This document shows, piece by piece, positions 25,741 to 33,620 of a stretch of DNA of 64,000 nucleotides. Below the pieces are notes generated by a model that was not told the DNA's origin, did not search any database, and was given only the letters and a program-made list of their open reading frames with translations. The stretch comes from Owenweeksia sp963758205 (GTDB taxonomy: Bacteria; Bacteroidota; Bacteroidia; Flavobacteriales; Schleiferiaceae): assembly GCA_963758205.1 (NCBI GenBank), contig CAVWUM010000006.1, positions 310,001 through 374,000 of the forward strand, in the 5' to 3' direction. How positions within the stretch are numbered: position 1 is the stretch's first letter; the number at the start of each line of letters is the position of its first letter. The translations under genes were made by a program, and so were the position numbers.

Positions 25741-26386
25741 CCCTCCAACAGGGCCTGCTTTTTTCCACGGTTCGATTTACCGAGTCTCGTGTACTAAACC
25801 AAAAATCCTCGTCACCCTGGTCAGAGTCCGGATCACGATGCGTGAAAACAAGCGTCAGTCCGTCAGCAGATATGGATGGAAAATACTCCATACTCCTCCC
25901 ATTCACCTTACTTCCTAAATTCTGCGGATTGTATGGTTTGGCATTGGCAGTAGCTTTAAGAGCAAACTCGCTGTTAGAAATCAGTTCATTTACTTTGTCC
26001 AGGTACTTTCTGGTAGCACGCGGACTTTCTGCATATTTATTCAGGGCTTCTATAGATCTTTCGTATTCTTTAGCATCAAAAAGGGCTTCACCAAAAAAAA
26101 GATACACGTAATACGGTGCCCCGGCTGCCAGGGCCTTCTCATAAATAGGAATAGTCTCGTCAGGTCGGCCGGCCTTTTTTAGCAAATCGGCTTTAAATAA
26201 TAAAGCATCGATGTAATTCGGACTATCCTCCAGTGCTTTATCCAGATCATCAAGAGCGGCTTCCAGGTTATTATCCCTCACCTCTTCCCGGGCTTTATTA
26301 AAATATTTTAATGCCTTTTTTGACTGGGCGCTTGCCACGGTGGTGGTGAGTACAATCAGAACTATGAGAGACCTTATTATTTTCAT
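25718..26386 (-). CDS. TPR-propeller N-terminal part of the OmpA protein (frameshifted)
   Basis: First 222 residues of the same protein: signal peptide (~1-20, ending ASA), TPR repeats (~22-135), then the first PD40 blade 'YFPSISADGLTLVFTHRD'. After 'WFSTRDSVNRT' the frame changes. The coding strand has ACCGTGGAAA where ACCTGGAAA would continue 'NRTWKKAGPVGGMLNTRLNEG' into the downstream piece. So one G (plus-strand C at 25768) appears inserted. The combined gene would encode roughly 635 residues. It is either a mutation inactivating an envelope protein or a sequencing error. Confidence 0.85.
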   Translation of the reverse strand: MKIIRSLIVLIVLTTTVASAQSKKALKYFNKAREEVRDNNLEAALDDLDKALEDSPNYIDALLFKADLLKKAGRPDETIPIYEKALAAGAPYYVYLFFGEALFDAKEYERSIEALNKYAESPRATRKYLDKVNELISNSEFALKATANAKPYNPQNLGSKVNGRSMEYFPSISADGLTLVFTHRDPDSDQGDEDFWFSTRDSVNRTVEKSRPCWRDAKYPVK

Positions 26387-26514
26387 GCAGATTTTTGATA
26401 TTCAAGAGTGAGCGCCACTACTGAAGAAGCACCCTGAATTGATTAACGCCAAAGAAACAAAAAGTGTGCGGGCTTTAGCCTGAGTTAGACATCGGCTGGC
26501 AGTAAGACTCAGTT

Positions 26515-27471
26515 TTACCTGGCCCGGTAGAAGTACAGTTTAGGTACAAAGCCGGCCAGCTTTTCACTTAATGTAAAATAGGATTTACCATCCCAGCAAA
26601 TGGCCTCACCCTGCAACTCTACAGGCTCATAAGGTGCGCGCATAGGTGTTTTTGAAAGCAGGTGACCAATGGACTCCTCTCTATCCATTTTCCAGTAAAA
26701 AATAGCGGAATAGCTTTTTAGCAAAACTCTTTGGCCATCCTGAGAAATATCTCCGGCAGTAATCCCTGTAAAGGGAAAAGTACCACGCAAAAGCATAGTA
26801 TCCGTACCACCCCAGTTTTGGGGATAAGTCAGTTCAAATAATTGCACGCTATCTTCCCTTTTAGTCACAATATAAATCTCCCTTGTTACCGGATCCACCA
26901 TTAAGGCCTCCGCGTCCCTCGGTCCATCAGGGTATTGAATGGAAAGTTCTTCATAACTGCCAACCTCCACCGTAGTGCCGCTATCAGCAGAATTATATTT
27001 TGGTTCGGGTATGCGATATATCTTCAGATCATCACGTTTAGCATTATTATCCCCAATATCTGCCAGGTATAAAAAACCAGAGCCACCCTGCAATCCTGGA
27101 ATAACAGCCATGTCTTCCCAATCTACATTTTTGGCACCTTTAATTTTATACCTGCAGACCACCTGAGCCTTCTTTTTGCTGAGTAAAATCACTTCTGCAT
27201 CGGCTCCGCTATCTTCATGTATCCAAAGGTAACCGGGGTTGGATAAACTGTTAGCCAGCCCTGATGCCTCGTTTACTTCGGTTACTTCCCCCCTGCTCTC
27301 TGCTGGTGAATAAAATTCATCCGAAACTTCTAATGTTGAGATATCATAATCACCCTTAAAGGGGAATTCTATTTGAGGTTCTGCCTGCGGTGCTTGCGGT
27401 TTACCGTCTGTTTTACAGGCTACAAAGAGGAGTATTAAAAACGACCATCCAAAACCGGCAAGTCTTTCCAT
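26515..27471 (-). CDS. Beta-propeller lipoprotein, unknown function
   Basis: 318 residues with lipobox 'LFVAC' (Cys ~19). The body reads as a propeller: 'ASGLANSLSNPGYLWIHEDSG', 'NVDWEDMAVIPG', 'YLADIGDNNAKRDDLKIYRI', 'GPRDAEALMVDP'. Such sequences occur in Bacteroidota lipoproteins annotated as propeller or phytase-esterase-like; no catalytic function is proven. The ATG at 27471 overlaps the TGA of the S1/P1 nuclease gene (TGATG), which points to translational coupling and possibly a shared role in using extracellular nucleic acid or phosphate. The latter is inference. Confidence 0.85.
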   Translation of the reverse strand: MERLAGFGWSFLILLFVACKTDGKPQAPQAEPQIEFPFKGDYDISTLEVSDEFYSPAESRGEVTEVNEASGLANSLSNPGYLWIHEDSGADAEVILLSKKKAQVVCRYKIKGAKNVDWEDMAVIPGLQGGSGFLYLADIGDNNAKRDDLKIYRIPEPKYNSADSGTTVEVGSYEELSIQYPDGPRDAEALMVDPVTREIYIVTKREDSVQLFELTYPQNWGGTDTMLLRGTFPFTGITAGDISQDGQRVLLKSYSAIFYWKMDREESIGHLLSKTPMRAPYEPVELQGEAICWDGKSYFTLSEKLAGFVPKLYFYRAR

Positions 27472-28244
27472 CAACCAAAAATTTCGTTAAGGATACCTGC
27501 CAGCCTGATACCAGCTTTCTCTAATTGGTTTTTCATTAAATCCCAATTTTCGTACATGTATTCATAGCTCATACCATCAGGATTTTTTGTTTTGTAAACC
27601 TGCTCACGGTAGGTCATAGCTTCGTGGGCCCAATCAGCCGCGCTACCCTGTTGCCACTTTTTCACTTCACTTTCTGTAGCATTATCCACAGCCATAGCCA
27701 ACTCAGTATAGCTTAGCTGCTTGTCATCTATAATTTCGCTATCCCATACCCTGTGCAGGTTAGATGAGCTTCTGAACCACTTTACCTTAAGGCTGTTGCC
27801 TCCCCTGTCATCACCTTTACCAACATGCAGCGGCTGGTGAATATCGCCAACAAGGTGAACTAAAAATTTAAGGGCCCGTACTTTACTTTCCCTTGGGGCA
27901 GTATCACTTTTCAAAATGAGTTTCATACGCTCAATTGCCTCTACCACATCACCATTTGGGTTCTTTTCACTTTCGGCATAGGTTTGCCCATTTGGTATGG
28001 TTACCCAATGCCATTCATTGGCATAATCATAAGTGCTGTCAGATTTTATTTCGTCCATCCAGGTTGAAGCTAGTGCCAGGCTCTCAGTACCCAAAAGCTT
28101 ATTAATATTCTTTTTAGCTTTTTTGGTAAGATGGTTTTCGGCCACCTTGCCCACAGCCCTATGGCCTGTTTGCCCCCATGCCCACAGGTTGGTGGTAATA
28201 CTCATGGTTATGATTAGCGAGGAGATTATTTTAAGAAAATTCAT
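27471..28244 (-). CDS. S1/P1-family zinc-dependent nuclease, secreted
   Basis: 257 residues with signal peptide (~1-22) and a predicted mature N-terminus at 'WGQTGHRAVGKVA'. The N-terminal Trp itself is a zinc ligand in P1/S1 nucleases. Further zinc ligands appear in 'NEWHWVTIP', 'FLVHLVGDIHQPLHVG', 'DRGGN' and 'LHRVWDSEII'. The family hydrolyses single-stranded DNA/RNA and 3'-nucleotides in the periplasm or outside. The ATG at 28244 places the signal peptide correctly; a longer frame to 28265 exists. It is coupled to the downstream lipoprotein gene by TGATG overlap. Confidence 0.94.
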   Translation of the reverse strand: MNFLKIISSLIITMSITTNLWAWGQTGHRAVGKVAENHLTKKAKKNINKLLGTESLALASTWMDEIKSDSTYDYANEWHWVTIPNGQTYAESEKNPNGDVVEAIERMKLILKSDTAPRESKVRALKFLVHLVGDIHQPLHVGKGDDRGGNSLKVKWFRSSSNLHRVWDSEIIDDKQLSYTELAMAVDNATESEVKKWQQGSAADWAHEAMTYREQVYKTKNPDGMSYEYMYENWDLMKNQLEKAGIRLAGILNEIFG

Positions 28245-28326
28245 GCAACAGCTTTTATCTGCCAAAAATAGCCCTGATATTAATCACAACAAGTTTAGTA
28301 GCGTTTAATTTTGGTTAAACAAAGCC

Positions 28327-29886
28327 TTAGGCTTCCCCTGCTACATCTGATGGCGCGATGCCAAAAGCCTCTTTAAATGATTTTGAAAAGTAAGAAGGAG
28401 AGTTAAATCCGCATCTATAGGCAATTTCAGCAACGGTTCCACTCTGGTTCTGCAAATCACGATAGGCCAGTTTAAGTTTATAATTACGGATATACTCCGT
28501 GGTATTCATACCCGTATAGGCTTTTATCTTTCTATGGATTTGCGACCTATTTAAAAACAACATATTGGATAGTTTATCCATATCAAGATCATCCCTGGAA
28601 AGGTGTGCATCTACTATTCTTTCAAGCCGGGTTAAAAAAGCCTCTTTATTATTCTGATATTTTGGTTTGCCAGATGTAAGGGTATTATCCCCCAGTAAAT
28701 CCTGAATTAGCTTTTTACGAAGTTTCATTAACTCACCAATTTTTTCAAAAATTTCATTTGAAGAAAGATCAGCATCAATATTCAGGTCGGCTTCTTGTAG
28801 TTTGGTTTGGGAGCTAATCCACACCAGGGGAACCTTTTTAGTAATATCGTGGCTCTTTAGGGTTTTTGCTGCCTGGTCAGAACTAATCTCCCCGTATTGG
28901 CTATCATGTAGAATTATCAAATCTGGTTTAAGATGAAGGGCCCTCGCAATGGCCAGGGCGCTATCCTCACCACGCATCAGCCTGATTTCATCCTTGAAGT
29001 ATGAGTTAAACCCTGCCAAAAGTTGCTCATTACTAAGCGCCAGTACGGTAGTGTTATTAAACGCAACCTGTTGTTGGGTGCGGTAATCTTTGGTAAAAGC
29101 CATTTTTCGTTCATGAGAGTCACGATACTTTTCAATATCATTTACCATTTCAAAGTTTTTAAAGGGTATTTCGTCCACATCCGTTATAAGTGGTAAAACC
29201 ATAATAAAGCGGGTAAATACCATTTTTTCACTTTCAACTGAAATGGTACCGCCCATTGCCTTTACATAAAGTAATACAAGGTAAAGCCCGGCACTTGTAG
29301 ATTGATATAGTTTAAGGTGTACAGGATCATCATCATATAACGGATCAAATACGTGTGCCAACTTTTCCGAAACAATTCCTATTCCGTCATCCTGCACTGT
29401 AATTCTGAATGATTTATCATCCAGAGAATCAAGTGTAACATCAATGCGTACCCCAGCTTCTTTGGCAAACTGAATGGAGTTACTAATGAGCGTAGTAAGG
29501 ATTTTGTAAAGACGATCAGCATCCAGATAAACATCCTGAGCGTCCATATTTAAATGCAGATGAATTTCAGAACTATTATGTAGCGGAATTTGGAAACTAC
29601 CTACTACCTCCTGCACAAAGCGCCCTAATTTAACCTTCGAAATTTGGAGCAGAGCCATCCTGGTTTGCTCAAGGGCTGCAAGGTTTAGGTTGTGCATAAG
29701 TCCTGCAAAACGCTGCGAAAGATTCATGGCGATTTCAAGTTGTTCCTTTTTTGTAGGATCATCTTCTTCAGCAACTAACTGCTTTAGCGTTGACCCTAAA
29801 AGGCCCAGTGGTACCTCGAGCTCTTCGTTAAGGTTTATAAGCCACTTTTCAAATGAAATTTTATCTGCATACGTAGGACTGGACAT
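28327..29886 (-). CDS. AraC-type regulator with kinase-like ATPase and degenerate receiver domain
   Basis: 519 residues, soluble, without sensor domain. In order: a degenerate dimerisation helix ('EELEVPLGLL', with Glu where the phospho-His of HELRTPL would be), a HATPase domain (~100-245; 'LISNSIQFA', 'DDGIGI', but 'SAGLYLVL' in place of the GLGL box), a receiver-like domain (~290-395; 'PDLIILHDSQYG'), and a C-terminal AraC HTH pair ('DMDKLSNMLFLNRSQIHRKI', 'VAEIAYRCGFNSPSYFSKSF'). The layout equals the cytoplasmic part of hybrid two-component systems, detached from any sensor. The ATG at 29886 leaves three TACAACAT repeats upstream as possible operators. Confidence 0.9.
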   Translation of the reverse strand: MSSPTYADKISFEKWLINLNEELEVPLGLLGSTLKQLVAEEDDPTKKEQLEIAMNLSQRFAGLMHNLNLAALEQTRMALLQISKVKLGRFVQEVVGSFQIPLHNSSEIHLHLNMDAQDVYLDADRLYKILTTLISNSIQFAKEAGVRIDVTLDSLDDKSFRITVQDDGIGIVSEKLAHVFDPLYDDDPVHLKLYQSTSAGLYLVLLYVKAMGGTISVESEKMVFTRFIMVLPLITDVDEIPFKNFEMVNDIEKYRDSHERKMAFTKDYRTQQQVAFNNTTVLALSNEQLLAGFNSYFKDEIRLMRGEDSALAIARALHLKPDLIILHDSQYGEISSDQAAKTLKSHDITKKVPLVWISSQTKLQEADLNIDADLSSNEIFEKIGELMKLRKKLIQDLLGDNTLTSGKPKYQNNKEAFLTRLERIVDAHLSRDDLDMDKLSNMLFLNRSQIHRKIKAYTGMNTTEYIRNYKLKLAYRDLQNQSGTVAEIAYRCGFNSPSYFSKSFKEAFGIAPSDVAGEA

Positions 29887-29909
29887 AACTCTGATTTTGC
29901 ATTGAAATA

Positions 29910-29999
29910 TACAACATATATTAAACAAGCTACAACATCAACATATATTCTAACTTTTTCCACACACTTAAGAAACATTATTGCAATACTATACAACAT
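29910..29999. repeat. Three TACAACAT repeats upstream of AraC-type gene (possible operators)
   Basis: TACAACAT occurs in direct orientation at 29910-29917, 29931-29938 and 29992-29999. Spacings are 21 and 61 bp, close to 2 and 6 helical turns, so the copies face the same side of DNA. In addition CAACATATATT occurs at 29912-29922 and 29939-29949. They lie between the AraC-type gene and a divergent TPR gene. Direct repeats about 21 bp apart are usual for AraC-family operators. Confidence 0.5.
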
Positions 30000-30068
30000 G
30001 TTTACAAATATACCCTCTAATGTGCCAATACATTTGTAATGTCAAAATATGACAAAACAAAAGCTGCT

Positions 30069-30395
30069 ATGAACTCAAGAAAATCTGTAACCCCAAATTT
30101 TACTCTCCCAACAATGGAGGTTTCCCAAAGTCCGTTATCCGGGGGTATGGGATCAATGTATTTAAAGATTTTTCAACTGTACCTTGATATGTTTGCCCGC
30201 GATAAGGCGCTAGTGTACGGTGAAAAGGCCAAACATCAATATGAGATGATAGGTGATAAAGAAACCCTGGCTTACATATTGGAGCGTTTGGGTGATCTTT
30301 ATGACTTCTTTGAGAGATTTGAAATGGCCTTATCTTGCTACAGTCAATGTGAGCAAATTAAAAATCCTCAAAAATCGGAGGCAGGTTCGATTTGA
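30069..30395 (+). CDS. Small TPR protein
   Basis: About 108 residues, soluble, with two tetratricopeptide units ('FQLYLDMFARDKALVYGEKA' and 'AYILERLGDLYDFFERFEMA'). The ATG at 30039 is an alternative start. A -7-like TACATTTG at 30029-30036 would place the transcript start after 30039, so 30069 is preferred. It is divergent to the AraC-type regulator gene and shares its repeat-bearing intergenic region. It lies 165 bp before a TPR histidine kinase. It could be a truncated relative of the TPR sensors or a partner protein. Confidence 0.7.
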   Translation: MNSRKSVTPNFTLPTMEVSQSPLSGGMGSMYLKIFQLYLDMFARDKALVYGEKAKHQYEMIGDKETLAYILERLGDLYDFFERFEMALSCYSQCEQIKNPQKSEAGSI

Positions 30396-30560
30396 TCTGA
30401 TTACTATTTCACTTTCCAGAATTATGGTTTTGCCCTAATCCGGCACTTTGTCACACTCAACTCATCAATAAGCTCAAACACAGCCGCAGAGTAATATCAT
30501 CGGTTTCTGTAATTTTTTCATTTTGATTACTTTGCGCGGCCTAAAACTATCGCTACTAAC

Positions 30561-32561
30561 TTGATTTCCCCTATTCGCAATTTTCTTATTGCTCCAATCT
30601 TATTGGTTTTTGCCTCTGGCATGGCCCAATCTCCAGATGAGTTGAAGGAAAAGTACTTCACCCAATTAGATTGGCATATCTATACAGATACGGATAGTGC
30701 ACTTTTCTTTTCGAGCAAGTTACTGGCGCTTGGTAAAATGCATTCTGACAGCCTAACAATAGCAGAAGGATACCAGGCCATTGGCGAGTGTTATTATTAC
30801 AAAAACGATCTTCAAAAATCAATTGACTATTACGAAAAGGCAGCACCAATATTTAATTCATTGGAGCTGTTTGACTACTTAGGCGTACTCTATATGAGCT
30901 ACGGTAATGTGTATAGTGACTTGGGCCAGCATGCTAAATGTCTTTACTATTATCAAGAAAGTGAACAGCTACTTTTAGACTACAGCGACTATCCTGACGA
31001 CCGGGCCCTGTTATATTATAACATGGCTCATTTGTTTATGGACATCAATGATGTAGTAAACTTTGAGAAGTATATTTTCAAAGCCAAAAACATTATTTCA
31101 GTTGAGGAGGATGTAAACTCACTTAACCTGGCTTTAAAAAATTTAGAAGCGGACCTGGCATTAAGGAAGGGACAACCAGAAAGAGCCAGGGAATTGGCCA
31201 AAAAAGCGCTAAAGGAAGCCCGAATAGAGCAAGACCTGATAGAAGTTGTATTTGCATTTCAAAACCTTGGTGCAGCACTTTACCAATCAGGAATGGTAGA
31301 AAAAGGTATTGAGTATCAGGATTCAGCTTTAAGCGTAGCTGAAACCTACGGGGATCAGTATATGGTGGTTGAAGAAAAAAACAGGTTGGCCGATTACTAC
31401 CTCAAGGCCGGCAAGATAGAGGCTGCTTACCAACTTGCCAGGGATGGATATTTAGCTGGCGACTCGCTAAACTCTTTAATTATTACCATGAATACGGCTT
31501 TGGTGTATGCCAGAGTGTTAGAGCAAAAGAAACAGTTTGAAGAAGCACTTAAGCTTTATAAAATTTATAATAAAGCTTCTGACTCGCTAAGAAGCTTTGA
31601 TTTAAGTGAAAAGATTTTGCAATCAGAAAACGTGCTGGCTGAAAGCAGGAATAGGTTGTTGCAGGCTGAAGCCAAGGTGCTGAAGGCAAATAATGCTCAG
31701 CAGCGTTTTATTACCATCGGTACCATTATTGGCCTTGTTTTGTGCTTGTTGATAATTGTACTGTTAATTACAATTTTAAGCTCACGAAGAAAAACTGTTA
31801 AAGCACTGAATGCCAAACAGTTGCTTATTGATGAGAAATCAAGGGAACTGGAACTTAAAAATGAGGAGCTTGAGAAGATGAATAATGCAAAGGATAAGCT
31901 CTTTTCTATCATTACACATGATATGAGGCAGCCTTTTAACCAGATTTCCTCATTCATTCAAATCCTGGAACATACCCCTGAAATTGACAATTCCCTACAA
32001 GATTTAATTGCTGAAATAAAGGCCTCTACCTGCAACACCCTTTCGGCCATGAATAATCTTTTGATTTGGAGTAAATCTCAGTTTTTGAATGTAAAAACTT
32101 ATCCTGAAAATCTGATTGTTAAAGATTTATTTGATGGGATTTTAACCGAAATGGCTGCGGACATCAACAAAAAGGACTTAGTGGTGGATGTAGGCGCTGG
32201 TACCGATGCGATTATAGTGGCGGATAGAAATCACATTGAGATCATACTTAGGAACCTCATAAATAATGCGGCTAAGTTTTCGCCTGTGGGCGGAGCATTA
32301 CATCTTGGTGCCATGCGTGATGGAAATTTGGTTTCCATCTCAATTAAAGATGAAGGAAAAGGAATGACAGAGGATGAATTAGCCAAGCTATTTGATACTG
32401 CAAATCACTTTTCAACACCAGGTACCCTAAATGAAAAAGGCAGCGGATTAGGCATGCTCATTGTGTCGGAATTTGTAAAAGAAAATGGCGGAAGCATAAA
32501 TGTAACCAGCCAAAAAAACAAAGGCTCCACCTTTAAGGTTACCTTGCCTGCCGGCCGATAA
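30561..32561 (+). CDS. TPR-domain sensor histidine kinase
   Basis: 666 residues: signal peptide (~1-22, ending GMAQ), periplasmic TPR repeats (~30-370), one transmembrane helix (~390-412, TIIGLVLCLLIIVLLITIL), coiled coil, HisKA with 'THDMRQPFNQI' and HATPase ('NLINNAAKF', 'DEGKGM', 'GSGLGMLIV'). No receiver domain. The start is TTG at 30561; no in-frame ATG gives the signal peptide. It is a close relative of the kinase at 33621 (shared HD-x-RQP-x-NQI box and 'TLNEKG-GLG' ending). The ligand is unknown; no cognate regulator gene adjoins it. Confidence 0.92.
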   Translation: MISPIRNFLIAPILLVFASGMAQSPDELKEKYFTQLDWHIYTDTDSALFFSSKLLALGKMHSDSLTIAEGYQAIGECYYYKNDLQKSIDYYEKAAPIFNSLELFDYLGVLYMSYGNVYSDLGQHAKCLYYYQESEQLLLDYSDYPDDRALLYYNMAHLFMDINDVVNFEKYIFKAKNIISVEEDVNSLNLALKNLEADLALRKGQPERARELAKKALKEARIEQDLIEVVFAFQNLGAALYQSGMVEKGIEYQDSALSVAETYGDQYMVVEEKNRLADYYLKAGKIEAAYQLARDGYLAGDSLNSLIITMNTALVYARVLEQKKQFEEALKLYKIYNKASDSLRSFDLSEKILQSENVLAESRNRLLQAEAKVLKANNAQQRFITIGTIIGLVLCLLIIVLLITILSSRRKTVKALNAKQLLIDEKSRELELKNEELEKMNNAKDKLFSIITHDMRQPFNQISSFIQILEHTPEIDNSLQDLIAEIKASTCNTLSAMNNLLIWSKSQFLNVKTYPENLIVKDLFDGILTEMAADINKKDLVVDVGAGTDAIIVADRNHIEIILRNLINNAAKFSPVGGALHLGAMRDGNLVSISIKDEGKGMTEDELAKLFDTANHFSTPGTLNEKGSGLGMLIVSEFVKENGGSINVTSQKNKGSTFKVTLPAGR

Positions 32562-32603
32562 AGAGGCCAACATCTCTCATTTTTAAATTGTACTTACTCC
32601 CTG

Positions 32604-33290
32604 ATGTTACCTGAATATTTTTCTGAGCACAACAGATCATTGGATATAGTAAACGGAGCTGAAGAAGACCTTCTTAAAAAAATACATGAGGGAGAGCATC
32701 AGTGTCAGGACTTTAAATTCAGGATAGACAGTCCTCAAAAAATTGCAAAAACACTTTCTGCCTTCGCTAATACGGATGGCGGAAGCCTGTTAATTGGAGT
32801 AAAAGACAACGGTAAAATATCCGGAATAGATCCACAGGAAGAGTTTTATATGATAGAAGGAGCGGCAACTCTTTATTGCAAGCCCCATGTAAAATTTGAA
32901 ACTACCGTTTATAATAGTGAGGATAAGCTGGTTTTGGAAACCTATATTCCACCATCCGCAGAAAGACCGCATAAAGCCAAAGAATTAAACAATAAGTGGC
33001 TTGCTTATGTAAGGCAAAATGACGAGAACTTTTTGGCCAATAGAGTACTGCTGGCTTATATGAATAACCGTAGCACCGTGCCCAAAAAGAATTTGGTAGA
33101 ATACGGTGATAATGAAAAATTACTGTTTGAATTACTTGAGCAACATGGCGAAATCTCGCTGAGCAAGTTGGTAAAGGCCGCCAAAATATCAGTACAAAAA
33201 GCAGAAAGAATGCTGGTTCTTTTCCTAAAATGGGATGTTATTGACTGGAAGGCCACGGAAAATGGAATAAGATTTCATTTAATCGGGTAA
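32604..33290 (+). CDS. AlbA_2/Schlafen-like DNA-binding protein
   Basis: 228 residues. Residues ~25-150 match the AlbA_2 (Schlafen AlbA-like, 'putative DNA-binding') domain: 'EGEHQCQDFKFRIDSPQKIA', 'SAFANTDGGSLLIGVKDNG', 'ISGIDPQEE'. A C-terminal winged-helix-like segment (~165-228: 'LFELLEQHGEISLSKLVKAA') follows. Such proteins are presumed transcription factors or nucleic-acid binders. It lies between the two TPR kinases and overlaps the next convergent gene by 12 bp. Confidence 0.88.
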   Translation: MLPEYFSEHNRSLDIVNGAEEDLLKKIHEGEHQCQDFKFRIDSPQKIAKTLSAFANTDGGSLLIGVKDNGKISGIDPQEEFYMIEGAATLYCKPHVKFETTVYNSEDKLVLETYIPPSAERPHKAKELNNKWLAYVRQNDENFLANRVLLAYMNNRSTVPKKNLVEYGDNEKLLFELLEQHGEISLSKLVKAAKISVQKAERMLVLFLKWDVIDWKATENGIRFHLIG

Positions 33291-33527
33291 CTTCTTAACA
33301 CTGAGTTTTAATAACTCATCATCAAGTCCTGAATACCAATCCAGGTAAGGGCTTAACTCACCACAGCCTCCCTCCCAATCAATACAATATATATTTTGGT
33401 GATTGTTTTCACACTGTGGGCAGCGGCCAATTGTATCGAATATATTCCATTCATTTCCACAAACCTCACACGTCCACATTGAGGATTTACGCGGTTTCCA
33501 GCTGCATTTAGGGCATTTTATTTGCAT
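33279..33527 (-). CDS. Small zinc-ribbon protein
   Basis: 82 residues with three CxxC knuckles: 'IKCPKCSWKP', 'WTCEVCGNEW' and 'GRCPQCENN'. Further cysteines (YCIDWEGGCGEL) suggest one or two zinc ribbons. The function is unknown; small proteins of this kind act as nucleic-acid or protein adaptors. A -7-like TAGATTTG lies at 33567-33560, 33 bp upstream of the ATG. Its 3' end overlaps the AlbA_2 gene by 12 bp. Confidence 0.8.
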   Translation of the reverse strand: MQIKCPKCSWKPRKSSMWTCEVCGNEWNIFDTIGRCPQCENNHQNIYCIDWEGGCGELSPYLDWYSGLDDELLKLSVKKLPD

Positions 33528-33620
33528 ACTTATCGCCTTATTCCATTCATCGAGAAATTCAAATCTAATATCTAACTGTTGGATTACATATGTAAGGAAA
33601 CAATATTTTCGCGAGGCTTA

